From Aristolochia californica (Eukaryota > Streptophyta > Magnoliopsida > Piperales > Aristolochiaceae): a DNA stretch of 64,000 bases. Below are positions 20,084 through 30,954 of the stretch, in pieces. Position 1 is the first letter of the stretch. Every line of letters begins with the position of its first letter. The notes beneath the pieces were generated by a model that had not been told where the DNA came from, did no database searches, and saw only the letters and a list, made by a program, of their open reading frames with translations. The position numbers and the translations under genes are program-made. The stretch covers positions 23,097,981-23,161,980 of the forward strand of contig JARWKL010000008.1 of the NCBI GenBank assembly GCA_029961685.1, in the 5' to 3' direction.

Positions 20084-21096
20084 GTATTTCAAGAAGGAAA
20101 GAAAAAAAATTGTAAATAAGAAGAGAATTAACTTATCTCTTCATGGTTGAACTCCTTTTATAAACTTCTTGAATAGATTCCATAATAACTTCACCAAGTG
20201 GGATCCTAAACTCCTTGCTCTGATACCATGTAGAATTTAGGATCTCATGAGAGGAACTTTAGATCAGCGAGGAAGAAGAAGAAGAAAAGAGAAGGAAAAG
20301 AGAAGAAGAAGGACGTGGAAGGAGAGAGTTTGGATTAAGGGAGAAGAGGTTTGCATCAAGAGGAGAATGAGGGCTGGACGAATTTGTGGAAGGAGAGGAG
20401 AGAACTTCAATGCTCTACCTCAAGAAGGAAAGAAAAAAAATTGTAAATAAGAAGAGAATTAACTTATCTCTTCATGGTTGAACTCCTTCTTTTATAAACT
20501 TCTTGAATAGATTCCATAATAACTTCACCAAGTGGGATCCTAAACTCCTTGCTCTGATACCATGTAGAATTTAGGATCTCATGAGAGGAACTTTAGATCA
20601 GCGAGGAAGAAGAAGAAGAAAAGAGAAGGAAAAGAGAAGGAAAAGAGAAGAAGAAGGACGTGGAAGGAGAGAGTTTGGATTAAGGGAGAAGAGGTTTGCA
20701 TCAAGAGGAGAATGAGGGCTGGACGAATTTGTGGAAGGAGAGGAGAGAACTTTAATGCTCTACCTCAAGAAGGAAAGAAAAAAATTGTAAATAAGAAGAG
20801 AATTAACTTATCTCTTCATGGTTGAACTCCTTTTATAAACTTCTTGAATAGATTCCATAATAACTTCACCAAGTGGGATCCTAAACTCCTTGCTCTGATA
20901 CCATGTAGAATTTAGGATCTCATGAGAGGAACTTTAGATCAGCGAGGAAGAAGAAGAAGAAAAGAGAAGGAAAAGAGAAGAAGAAGGACGTGGAAGGAGA
21001 GAGTTTGGATTAAGGGAGAAGAGGTTTGCATCAAGAGGAGAATGAGGGCTGGACGAATTTGTGGAAGGAGAGGAGAGAACTTCAATGCTCTACCTC
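20084..21096 (-). repeat. Tandem triplication of LTR/primer-site junction
   Basis: Three direct units of about 334-341 bp, each holding 5' untranslated sequence (AAGAAGGAAAGAAAAAAA...), a primer site (20217, 20551, 20892) and the first about 190 bp of the LTR (TGTAGAATTTAGGATCTCATG ... CTCTACCTC). The third unit continues into the complete 5' LTR. The middle unit has an extra GAAAAGAGAAGG. The three units are nearly identical, so the triplication is recent. Confidence 0.85.
20892..20903 (-). promoter_or_regulatory. Copia primer binding site (copy next to the full LTR)
   Basis: GCTCTGATACCA directly adjacent to TGTAGAATTTAGG at 20904. Two further copies stand at 20217-20228 and 20551-20562 in the triplication. 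Confidence 0.9.
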
Positions 21097-21291
21097 TTAG
21101 CCAATGCCTTTATTTATCGTCTTTACAATGCCCTTAGGGCTACAACTTGATGAAAAAAAAGACATAAAAAGAACACATATTTACACCCCTATGCCATCTT
21201 TAAGAAAAACTCCATATTTCACACATATGCCACTCCTTTGACGTGTGGGTTTCTTGTCTTGAGCTTGTGGGCTTGAGCCCATCTTCCAACA
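20904..21291 (-). repeat. Copia 5' LTR
   Basis: 388 bp from TGTAGAATTTAGGATCTC to CTTCCAACA, same length as the 3' LTR at 12559-12946. Confidence 0.9.
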
Positions 21292-21546
21292 CCCCTGAAC
21301 TTAGGGTTTAGGTTTAGGGTTTTAACCGTAGAACTTTAAGCTAATTACATCAATGCCATCTCTATAAGATGACTATTTATTTACTATCTCGCCATCGTTG
21401 TATGGGACTATGGGCCTTGAGCCCATCTTTCACAGCTCTTGGATGTTTGAGCCTTCCTTGGTATTATGGGCTTGAGCCCATCTTCTAACACACTTCGACT
21501 TGTGGCCCTTCCTTGATCGTGTGGGTTTGGGCCCTATCTTCCAACA
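21292..21546 (-). repeat. LTR tail fragment, related to 10370-10561
   Basis: After CCCCTGAACTTAGGG and a short telomere-like stretch (TAGGGTTTAGG), the sequence from about 21325 matches the end of the LTR-like sequence at 9731-10561 (ATTACATCAATGCC ... CTATCTTCCAACA). It continues the sequence that the Copia element interrupted at 12558. Confidence 0.6.
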
Positions 21547-22530
21547 AAATACTAAAAGATATGTCTTAGAATAATTAAACAACTGAAAACAAATAGAAGA
21601 CTAAAAAAATTAAAATACCTTAAAATTGAAACTCTTCTCTAAGACTTCCTTCCATAATAATTCTATCTTTGTATGGAATTCTTGTTGTGAGATTCATGTG
21701 AGACTTTTCCATACTTGCTCTTCAACAGCCCAAATGAGGACTTGACTAGCCTGAGGAAAATTGCAAAATGAAGACTTTAAGTGGATATTATGGTCCAACA
21801 AATGATACAACTACATATGTTACGTGACAAATGGGAAAGACTAAGACGCTCAACTCTAATACCATATTAAAATTAGCTCTGATACCATGTTAAATTTTAG
21901 AAAAAGAGAAAAACTTCACTAACTTCATGTATTTTGAATACATGAATCTCTATTTAAAATAAAGGATGAAGTAGAATCCAATTACAATTAAACAAACCTT
22001 ATCCTAGTTACACCCAAAGTTAAACACTGAAAGATAAGTCTTAAAACAATTAAACAACTGAATACAAATAGAAGACTGAAAAAATTAAAACATCTTTAAA
22101 TTGAAACTCTTCTATGAGATTTCCTTCCATAGAAGACTTCTTGTTGTGAGTGTTTTGTGAGACTCTTCCATACATGTTCCTCAACAACTCAAATGAGGAC
22201 TTGACAAGCCAGTGTAAAAGGTCAAAATGAGGACTTGACTAGCTCGGGGAAAATGCATAGTAAAGACTTTAAGTGGACATTGTCGTCCAACAAATGCCAC
22301 AAATACATATGTTGTGTGACCAATGGGATTGAATAAGATACTCAACTCTAATACCATGTTAAATTGGGCTCTGATGCCATGTCAAATTTCTGGAAAAGAG
22401 AAAAACTTTACTAATATTATATAATTTGAATACTTGAGTTTATATTTATAATAAAGGAAAGACGTAGAATACAATTTTAATTAAACCACCCTTATCCAAG
22501 TTACACCCAAAGTTAACCACTAAAAGATAA
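21547..22530 (-). mobile_element. Tandem TRIM-like array 2
   Basis: Same family and layout as 2966-4275: a partial LTR to 21727, internal part, a full LTR at 21888-22186 (299 bp), internal part, and a partial LTR from 22380 that fades near 22530. Primer-site complements GCTCTGATACCA and CTCTGATGCCA precede the LTR starts, and each is doubled by a second ...TAATACCAT about 25 bp upstream. Confidence 0.7.
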
Positions 22531-22559
22531 CATCAATCCATTTAACAACAACACTACCT

Positions 22560-23290
22560 ATTGATACCAGCGACACTATTTGTATTGATATCGACTCACA
22601 GGGACAGGGCTAGCCCCTCAAACCACACAAAACATTACTATTCATACATTACTTGTTACTTATTACCGACATTTACTATTGACATTACTGTTATTTACTT
22701 CCACACTTTACTGTTATTCACTGAACTGATGTCATTTGTGTTGCTATTATCTGATTTTATGCTTTACTGAGAACATTGTTACGTGGCATTGTTAAACTAG
22801 TGGCAACGACTCTTTTGGTGAGTGAGTCTCTTTGGACCAGTAGCCCTGCAGCCTCGGGTATTCCAGTCAATATAACACGAGTCTCAATAACTCAGTGCTA
22901 CAACACTTGACACCTAATTGTATCTTATAGGCCCAACACGACTTCTGTTGCTACTCAGTCTTATCCGGGGTTTGACCCTATTCCTACCGGCTTACCACCA
23001 CGTGGGCTCCTTGCGGTTTTCAGAGGTCCCCAAGCCGTCCATGTCAACCAATGCGGCTCCATGGCTGCTTTAGCAGGGTAGAGCACAACTCCGTTTCGTT
23101 TTCTACCTCAAAGCGTAGCCGAATAATTCCAAGTACCTAGCTTCGATCCTATTTAGGCACTATTTTGACACTATCACTATTTCGAATGAACAGTAAACAT
23201 AAATAGTAAATATGAACAATAACCATGAACAGTAAAAATGAACAATAACTTTTGAACAGTAACTTTAGAATAGTAAAAATAACTATTGTG
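22560..23290 (-). other. Probable pararetroviral leader region, copy 1
   Basis: In viral sense this region lies just downstream of the TATA-like sequence and is about 730 nt long without a recognised protein. It has repeated short motifs (TGAACAGTAA/AACAATAA near 23180-23270). At its end (22561-22570) GGTATCA is visible in viral sense, the first bases of a primer site, then mismatches. Length and position match the long leaders of Caulimoviridae, which end in the primer site. The assignment rests on position. Confidence 0.45.
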
Positions 23291-23294
23291 GAGA

Positions 23295-23307
23295 TTTATA
23301 TATAAAT
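23295..23307 (-). promoter_or_regulatory. TATA-like element of viral promoter, copy 1
   Basis: TTTATATATAAAT lies downstream of the last viral ORF in a position expected for the pregenomic RNA promoter. The corresponding sequence in copy 3 is at 50556-50567. No transcription data support it here. Confidence 0.5.
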
Positions 23308-23879
23308 GCGGAAAAGGAACAATAAAAAAAACACTGTACTAATTGAAATATTACAAACATGCGGATATTAAAACATTGTTTCAAAAAAAAAACATAACTA
23401 CATAACTACATAACTATATATCTACATATCTCTCGAAGTTATCGATTGTGCTACCGGTTGGCTCCCTCTTTACTACTCAGCCATTACGGCTATTAAGCAC
23501 ATACCATGCTTTAAGGACTTCACCGGAGGATGCTCGCCTGAAATCACCTTCTGTTTCAGATCTTCGGAACTTCTTTTAGAAAAGAGTGGATTGATTTTTG
23601 AATACCTCAACCTCTGGTGGAGCTTCGATTTTATATCCGAGGGGTTCTCTTTTTCTTCCCCCTTTACCCTTGATCGAAGGGTTTGTGTTTAAAGACAACG
23701 GTTATGTTTTGTCTTTTTGTTTTTTCATTTTTACCCTTGCATTATTACCTTTTAGCGCCGAAAGCAAGGGTAGTAAAGACTTTTCTTCTTTTGACGTCAT
23801 CTTGCTGACATATAGGAATCTTTTTTCTTTTTCGCCTTTGCTGACTTGGATTTTGTCTTCTGCCTTGGTGGATGCTGAC

Positions 23880-25402
23880 TTGTCGACTGATGTGTCAGCT
23901 GACTGTTCTTCATTCTGACAGTTGCCTTTCTATTCATAGTCGACATGTGTGCATAGTCGACAGATGTGCTCTTTTGGAAAAGACTTCTGGGCCATCTTCC
24001 AGAAACCTTCTTTTGTATTTTTGCTGAAGGGAATATTTCCTTTGAGGATTTTCTTCAGCGTTTCTTCGAGACTTTTTTGAACAGGTGCAAGAGTCTCTTT
24101 ATAGCTCTTTGCAACAATCCTCAATGGGACGAATGTCTTATAAATAAAACTTTTCTTCTTCTGAACTAGTTGTTTTATGAGCTGTGTCAGAAGCTTGAGC
24201 CCTTGTATACGTCAGGTTGGCCAGACTGCTTCGGGGCATGGCTTTGCCTTTGGAATATGCCTGGGATCATATTCCTATGTAGCTTTACCTTCGTTGATGG
24301 CTTCTAGAGTCATGACAGAAATGCTTGGAAAAATCTTGATGTCAGTAAAAATTTCAGCAATGCAGGAAACGAATTTAATCCGAATTCCTTTACTTTTTGT
24401 TATGGAGATAAAGCTTTAGCAAGCCTCCATAATCTCTTTTGGCATCTTCTCCAAAATCGATAAATTGGTGGAGTGAAGCATTATTTGTTTTATGAATCCA
24501 TAAGAATAAAGTATGGACGCATATTTCGAGTCTATTTCTTGACTCAGTTTCACTTGATTCCAACTACTGCTGGATTCGGTTGTGAAGAAGGGAGTGTTTA
24601 TCCCTTGTCCAATTTGCTCATTCCATCTTTGAAATTGAACAGTATGATCGGTTTCAATTTTTGAACGAACGCTGTCTACCTTTTGAGGTCGTAGAGAGGG
24701 TTCCTCAAACATGATGTCCAAAAGTTTCAAAGGTTGAATTTTCTTCAAAAATTCAAACTCATTAAAACTTGCTTTGTTTGGCTTATTGAGGCTTTGCAAC
24801 CTTGTAAACTCAGAAGGGGTAACCAATTTTATCTTGAACGAGAATTCCTTTCTAGACAAGTCCATTTCCATCAGTGATGGATCCGTTGGGACTTCCTTTC
24901 CAGCTCGAGACTGGCTGGTAGAAGTCCCTGATTTCGATTTCGATGAGATCGTTAAGGTTTCCTTTCTAGCTCTAAACTGGCAGATAGAAATCCCTGATTC
25001 CCCTATCTTCATAGAAGACTAGGTTGTGATTTCCTTCTCATGCCTGGCATGACCGGTAGAAATCTTGGGTCGACCTATGTTTATCAAAACACTAAAGTCA
25101 TCCGTCTGCTTATTAGCTGACATTATGGCTTCTTTTTCTCGCAATGGAGATCGAGTAGAAGTCCCATAGGAGCTTGGAATATCATGCCTTTTGGTGAGTT
25201 CTTTTAACTATTCGGTTAATTCCTTAACCTTGAGTTGTAAGAGGTCTCTACTTAACCCATAACGGGCATAGTTCTCAGATAAGTCTCCTCGTTCAGAAAG
25301 AACTAAAAGACTCTTAAAAAGAGACTGTAAGGTAGAGAGCAACACCATGAGAGTGGCGATTGTAGCTGCTAGGTCCGTCAGTGTGTTGTTGAGAGGGTCC
25401 AT
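23880..25402 (-). pseudogene. Viral ORF downstream of RNase H (TAV position), copy 1
   Basis: Starts near 25402 with MDPLNNTLTDLAATIATL and LSERGDLSENYARYGL. It continues through a segment with about three imperfect repeats of STxQSRAGKE (near 24880-25060), then VTPSEFTRLQSLNKPNKASF, NTPFFTTESSSSWNQVKLSQ and KSYKETLAPVQKSLEE. Altogether about 480 codons with a few stops (25209, near 25020, 24416 and others). Caulimoviruses place the transactivator/viroplasmin (ORF VI) here, but I see no viroplasmin signature in this ORF. The function is therefore open. Confidence 0.6.
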
Positions 25403-25589
25403 TTTACTTGTCTGTAATACAAGAAAATTCTCGAGTAAGAGTATCTTGTAAATAATTTTGTCTCCTTTAATGTATTCTACAGTAAAAGAGAATTGGAAGA
25501 ACCATTGCTGCTTGCGGAGTAGTCTACCATGGCAAAGTGAATCTTCTAAGTTTCTTGTCCTAAAACCAACACAATTTTTACAATAAGTT

Positions 25590-26960
25590 CTAACGAGAAA
25601 TTATCTCAGGGCAAGATAGATGTAGAATTTCTTTCCCCTTTTTTACTGCTAAAATTTCTTTTTCATAAGAACGATAGTTTATTTCAGCAGATGCAAATGT
25701 TCCTGAGGTGTATTTACATATTCTCTCAGAATCATTGGTTTTACATTTTAGTACTGCTGCCCAAGTATGATATGAGGCGTTAGTTTCTAAAATTAGTTTT
25801 GCATCTGGATCTGGTAGAGTTAATGCTGGGAGGTGTTTCATTATTTGTTTGATCCTGATAACTTCTGAACTATCAGTGGGAGTCCATTCCCATTTGACAT
25901 CTTTCATTAACTTCTGTTGAAAAGGTTTCCTAATTTTTGCTAAATTCTTTATGAATTGTTCAACATATGTTAGACATCCTAAGAAACATTGAAGTTGTTT
26001 TACATCTTCTATTTCATTTGGAAAAACTAGCAAACTGCTAGTTTTTCCAGAATATGATTTTGGAGAATGATTTCTCCTTTTGAGATGTTTAGCCCTAAGG
26101 AATCTATCTTAGTTTTAAACAATTCTGATTTCTTTTTGCTGAGTGCTATCCCAACATTTTTAAGGCATTTAATACCTTAAGTAATTGGTCTTTATGTTGA
26201 TCTTTAGTTTCAAAGAAAACTAGGATGTCATCAACATAAGCTAAGCAAAATTTAAAGAATGGTTTGCGGATATCATCCATTTTTCTTTGAAATATATTGG
26301 GTGCTTGTTTCAAATCGAAGGGCATAACAAGGCTATCATAATGTCCTGAAGGATAGCTGAATGCAGTATGGGGAATTGCTCTTTCAGTTAGACAAATTTG
26401 CCAAAACCCTGATTTGCAATCAAATTTAGAAAACCATTATTTTCTTCTTATAGCGGCTATTAACCTTTCTTTGTTAGGAAGATAGTAGCCATCTATTTTT
26501 GTGGCTTAATAAATTTTTTTATAGTTAATGACCATTCTAGCTTTTCCACGTTTTATCTCTGTATGATTCCGAACAAGGAAAGCAGGAACTGTATGTAGAG
26601 AATAACTTGCACGGATTAATCCTCGAGATAGCATGTCATTGATCTGTGTTGAGAACTCTTCAACATCAGAAGGAGTGTAAACCATAGGTTTTTCTCGAAT
26701 TTATTTTTCAGGATCAAGAAGTTCAAGGTCGGCATATGGTTTTTGTTTATTCCACCATTCTAATGGTTTCTCAGAACAAGTGGAATCCAGAAGCTGCTGA
26801 ACTTCTGATTCGCAGGATTCTGCGAGGAGGAGAGATTCCAGGGGGGGGGGGACCTCATCACCACGCTTGCTGCATTTTTTGAATACCTGATGGAGGACAT
26901 CTCCATTACCAGAGAGGGCAAAGGCTTCAGGGTTTTTTACTGCGTAGACAAAAGACAACA
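25590..26960 (-). pseudogene. Viral reverse transcriptase and RNase H, copy 1
   Basis: Minus-strand reading shows RGKARMVINYKK, FSKFDCKSGFWQICL, FCLAYVDDILVFFE (26209-26251) and, after a break, VKQLQCFLGCLTYVEQFIKN then AKLILETNASYHTWAAVL. RT/RNase H of this type makes genome DNA from pregenomic RNA. The YVDD motif is kept, but the RNase H ETDAS motif reads ETNAS, so a catalytic Asp is changed to Asn. Stops and frameshifts occur near 26050, 26430, 26505 and 26700. It is the only viral pol left in the three copies. Confidence 0.85.
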
Positions 26961-27380
26961 GGATTATCTATTTCGTGTTGAGTACGACAACGAAGTTTAT
27001 AGTAGGCTGATGTTTGTTCTATACAGGCGTGGAACATGAGCCAGTCAGTTCCGAGGACTAAATCTGGTCCTGTGTTTATGTGAGGTCCTAAACTAATGAG
27101 TTTTGGGATCATAAATTTTTCACCTCCAATGTCGAGATGAATGTTTCAGGCTTCTGCAGGAAGTGAAATATTTTCTCCTGAGCCAACTGTTACTATAAAG
27201 GGTACTTCAAGTGTTTTCCATAAATTTGTGGGTAGAAAATTTTGTTTGGCTAGGCAATATGAACTTCTTGTATCTACTAGAGCGTGTATATGGAATTTGA
27301 TATATCCTGATAGCTTAAGCATGACATTGATATATGAATTTCTAGAGGCTACATGCTCTGCATTTATGTGGATACTCATT
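26961..27380 (-). pseudogene. Viral aspartic protease, copy 1
   Basis: HALVDTRSSYCLAKQNFLP (about 27230-27300) holds the aspartic protease site, DTGSS in the family and DTRSS here. PAEAxIHLDIGG follows, and PDLVLGTDWLMFHACIEQ near 27030-27080 is the second conserved part. It cuts the polyprotein in the intact virus. The Gly to Arg change in the active-site loop should inactivate it. Confidence 0.75.
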
Positions 27381-29122
27381 CAGAGAAGGTGCCTGAAGAG
27401 TCCGACATATTTTTTGAGTTTTTCGAGGTGGAAGACTCAGATTCAAGATGAAGCTCATACACTTCATCGTCTGACTGGATTTCATCATGATGTATGATTA
27501 CCAATCCTTTTTCATTGGCTAGTATCATGTAAGTACTATACTGCCATTTTTTCTTATCATTTGGACAATCGTGAGCGAAATGTCTTTCTGTCTGGCATAT
27601 CCAACACTTGCATTTGCTTGGGGGTTTTCTCTTAGGGCAGTATGCATTTGACCCTTTATTGGATGTGGAGGGGCCAGACTTTTTTCTTTTTCTAAAGTAT
27701 CTCTTTCCGGGAGTATACTTAGTTTTTGAGCTTTTTTTGTATCCTAAATTTTTTTTTTATGAAATTTTTTAGGATATTTTCTTTGCTTATGAGAGTTGGT
27801 CTTACAACCATAAGCTCCTACATTTTTGTTCTGGTTAGAACAACATAATGTTTGTTTATGTGCCTTACTACTTTTCTTTTGTAGTCTTTGGGCTTCACAG
27901 AGATTTGCCAACATGTCTTGTACAAACCTGTGTCTTCTTCCTAAAGTATCAAAGTTTAGGACATTATCCATGGTTAAAGTACCATATTTTGGGTTATTTT
28001 GCCAATATTTTATAATGTAGTCTTTTTTAGCTACATTTGCAAAAGGTTCTGGCAATTTTGAATAAAGATGGGCAGGTAAGGCTTTTGATTATTTTTTTGT
28101 AGTTTATAGAAGTAACTTGCAAATTCGCAATAGTACTTCTCATGAAAACAAATGTTACATATTTGTAACTTGTTTAATTTTTTAAGAGTTTCTAAACGTT
28201 TTCTTTGTTTAGTAATCTCATTGTGAGCTTCTAGGGTTGGATGTATTCCTAGAAATTCTTTTGATATCTTAGCCACTAATCCTTTGAGTATAGAGGTTAT
28301 AGATGTTGAGGTAGCTCTTTTTTGGTCTTCGGGAAGGTTATCCCACCAATGAGCTACGTTACCTTGTAAAGCATGGGTAAAGAAATTAAATGCAGAATCT
28401 TTATCCCAAGATTCATTCATATTTGTAGCATTGCTCATGTTTCTTTCCCATTCTTTAAGGACACTTTCTCCATCCTGAGGGCAATCCAAATTTAGAAAAA
28501 ATCCAAAAGGGTTTATGCTATCTATGGATTGATGTCCCTTTGTAGCATGTGATGGATCAACATTTGTGTATTTTGTCGAATACCTTTGTCTTCCCAAAGA
28601 TATTTTGGAGTGGGAGAAATTTTCTCTTTCTTGAGAGTTATCCGCTGTGCGGTCACGAAAATTGTCTCGAAAGCTGTCTTCCAAGTGGGTATCTTGTACC
28701 CTTGAAGTTTCTGCTTCATGTTGGTTACTACCTCGAAGCATTCTGAATATTTTACCAAGATCATCTGACTTTTTGTCTTTAGCAAAGTAGTCTTTTTTGT
28801 TGGTATTTTCTATTGCTACTTCGTCAGATTCCCATGCCTCTGAGTCACTGTCTTGTTGTTCTTGTTGTTTACTAGAGGATGATTTGTCCTCTTGAACATA
28901 AAAAACCGGTTACCGACCGAAAGTATTATATTCTAGGTAAACTTCATCATCTGTAGAGGATGATGCTTTTGAAGTGATCCTAAAGGCCGAATGTTCTGGA
29001 TCTTTTTTCCTAGGTGCTAGGCAAGGTGATATGTACACTAGGTTTTTAAGCCATCTGGTAATGTCAAGAAAGCCTAAAGGTAATGGAGTTTCCATATCGG
29101 TTAAATAGAAAAACTCATTCAT
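27381..29122 (-). pseudogene. Viral coat protein with CCHC finger, copy 1
   Basis: Begins near 29122 (MNEFFYLTDMETPLPLG). An acidic and Ser-rich N-terminal part follows, then the capsid core: NPFGFFLNLDCPQDGE, WDKDSAFNFFTHALQG, VAHWWDNLPEDQKR (28031-28741). Next come YWQNNPKYGTLTMDN and FVQDMLANLCEAQRLQKK (27744-28055), a Lys-rich stretch and the CCHC knuckle CWICQTERHFAHDC at about 27566-27612. An acidic tail (about 27380-27500) ends it. Such proteins package the viral DNA. Stops at 28910 and near 28031 break it. Confidence 0.85.
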
Positions 29123-29139
29123 AGAGCTAATTCGTGGAG

Positions 29140-29334
29140 CTTTCTTTGAAGTCTACGAATCATGCACAATAGTGCATATGCTCTAAGGTGTAATGTCACC
29201 CATTCAGCTCGATAGTCAATATAAGCTATCGTAGTTTCATTAGCTGGTCTTATCTCTGGTTTTAAAAATTTGTTCTCTCTTTATGCGTACCAGAGTTAAA
29301 CAATCTAATAGTCTTTCTCTATAGATCATTCTGG
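29140..29334 (-). pseudogene. Small viral ORF between coiled-coil ORF and coat protein, copy 1
   Basis: Minus-strand MIYRERLLDCLTLVRIKREQ then stops. It matches the better-kept frame at 38585-38800 in copy 2, which exists there in two tandem versions. Function unknown; Leu/Arg-rich, probably helical. Confidence 0.6.
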
Positions 29335-29374
29335 AATCCAAGGTGTAAAAGGGGTTTTATACCTTGAGGGACTG

Positions 29375-29824
29375 TGTTATGGACTCCATAGCATCACGAG
29401 TTATCCATAGGCATAGGAATTAAATTATGTCAATTTACTTTTCATGTAATTTCAATTCGGTTTGGTTTACTTTATTTGGTTTGGTTTATTTTGGGTTGGT
29501 TCAGTGTAATGTGGTGTGAACTACTTGACCTAATGGGTCATCTTTGTATTTTCGTCCTCAACCCTATTTAGGGGGACATGAAGGAAAAGAGAGGCAAGTA
29601 TTGAGAAAATTATATTTTACAGGTCTGATTCTCCCTTAGAGGTCAAGGTCGGATTCTCCCTTTGAGGTCCAAGGTTGAGCTTCCTCCAAAGCTCCTTCAT
29701 TCTAAATTGAGTTCCACCATTACTCGTTCAAGAAACAAGGTTTCTCTTCCAACGTCAAGATCATCCATGGAGGGAAGAGAGGAAAGAAGGGTGACTCGAT
29801 CCATGGCAAGGGAAGAACCTAACA
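29375..29824 (+). repeat. Element A 5' LTR
   Basis: 450 bp, TGTTATGGACTCC to GAAGAACCTAACA. The gag frame already begins inside it (ATG at 29767). Confidence 0.95.
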
Positions 29825-30954
29825 TCTTGGTATCAGACAGGTCCACCCTTGGGGATTCCTCTTCCCCTGACGATTTGAGACAGTTAGTGGAAGATAATAG
29901 GCAAAGGACAGATAACCAGGCTCATGCCATGGAAGAGGTGCGTCAAACAACCTCTGATTTGCATGAGGCAATAAAATCAATGGATGCTGCCATCCAAGCT
30001 CTCCTCCGGCGACAAGAGGACCATGATACACGAGCCCAACCTCCAGCTGCCTACTCTCCACCGGCCGAACACCATCCATTCCACCCACCACCTCCCCCAC
30101 AACCACCAATGCGTCAACACCATTCCCATCTGGGGCCTGCCGCTCAAGGACCAAACACTGTGCCCAGGTATTTAAAACTTGACTTTCCTACGTATGATGG
30201 GTCTAAGGACCCTTTGATTTGGTTAGCCAAGTGTGATCAGTTCTTGTACCATCAAAAAACACCTGCGGATGAGAAAGTGTATTTGGCCTCCTACCACATG
30301 CTCGATGAAGCGCTTTTATGGTACCACCAATTCCGAAATGACCAAGTGGTTCAAGATTGGGCAACTTTTAGACAGTCTTGCATGATGAGATTTGGTCCTC
30401 CTGCTAGTAGCAATCCATTGGGCGAATTAATCAATTACAAACAAACTGGAACACTAGAGTTGTACCAAAAGACCTTCCAGGAAAGGTTAGCCCGAGCAAA
30501 CTAGTTTGTTAGCCACACATAGTATGTTCATATTTTTACTGCTGGTTTGATAGAAGCTCTGCATTTAGAAGTTGAATTACATGCTCCTACAGATTTAGAT
30601 CACGCTATGAATTTAGCCAGAGCAATTGAGCACAAGCAGCGTGTTCTAAAGGAGTCACTGGTCAGAAAACCAGCTTGGCCAGGAAGGCACAATGCCTCTG
30701 CGCCAAACCATTCCTATGGACCTCCAAGATTTAGAGACAGTGCAATCCCACGCCCAGACATCTCTAATTCAGCTCCACCTGCTCCTTACTTCAAAAAACT
30801 TACTAGACAAGAAATGGAGCAGAGAAAGGCCAAGGGCCTCTGTTTTAACTGTGATGAACAATATGTTTTTGGTCACCACTGCAAACGATTATTCAGTATA
30901 TGTCTGGGAGGATGGAGAAGAAATACCACAAGAGGAAGAAATTGTGGAAACTGA
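29767..30954 (+). pseudogene. gag: Element A gag with zinc knuckle, broken
   Basis: The ATG at 29767 in the LTR opens MEGREERRVTRSMAREEPN, which runs through the primer site into gag. A Pro/His-rich spacer (30030-30140) precedes the capsid core: VPRYLKLDFPTYDGSKDP, LIWLAKCDQFLYHQKTPADE, MMRFGPPASSNPLGELINYK. Two in-frame TAG codons (30502 and about 30523) cut it. The same frame continues to the zinc knuckle LCFNCDEQYVFGHHCKRLF (30838-30895). A 2-bp loss relative to element A2 just after it shifts the frame. Confidence 0.9.
29828..29837 (+). promoter_or_regulatory. Element A primer binding site
   Basis: TGGTATCAGA, three bases after the LTR, a ten-base match to the initiator-Met type (TGGTATCAGAGC). 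Confidence 0.85.

Larger units (their letters stand above)
12559..21291 (-). mobile_element. Copia (Ty1) retrotransposon, minus strand, with nested element X
   Basis: LTRs of 388 bp each (TGTAGAATTTAGG ... CTTCCAACA) flank gag, protease, RT and RNase H on the minus strand. Flanking CCCC (12555-12558 and 21292-21295) fits a target duplication. Without element X and its 5-bp duplication the element is about 5.2 kb. Most of integrase is missing: the reading goes from the pre-integrase segment straight to the start of RT near 14400. By eye the two LTRs differ at about 6 percent of positions. Confidence 0.85.

Noticed and set aside
6670..20903. Recurrent GCTCTGATACCA as possible tRNA gene pieces or host regulatory motif
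   Set aside because: Each main occurrence lies within 0-3 bp of an LTR start on the correct side, so they are primer binding sites; no tRNA cloverleaf surrounds them.
20247..21137. Lys/Arg-rich open frames (two nearly identical copies)
   Set aside because: They are purine-rich LTR sequence repeated by the Copia triplication; the real coding strand is the other one.
21300..21325. Telomere-like TTAGGGTTTAGG motif as an interstitial telomere
   Set aside because: Only two or three imperfect units; too short to support that reading.
23598..23918. Plus-strand open frame of 106 codons with hydrophobic stretches
   Set aside because: It lies opposite the viral 3' region and has no counterpart kept as a frame in copies 2 and 3.
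26841..26851. G11 run as another polypurine tract
   Set aside because: It lies inside viral pol on the antisense side with no LTR next to it; probably a homopolymer expansion.
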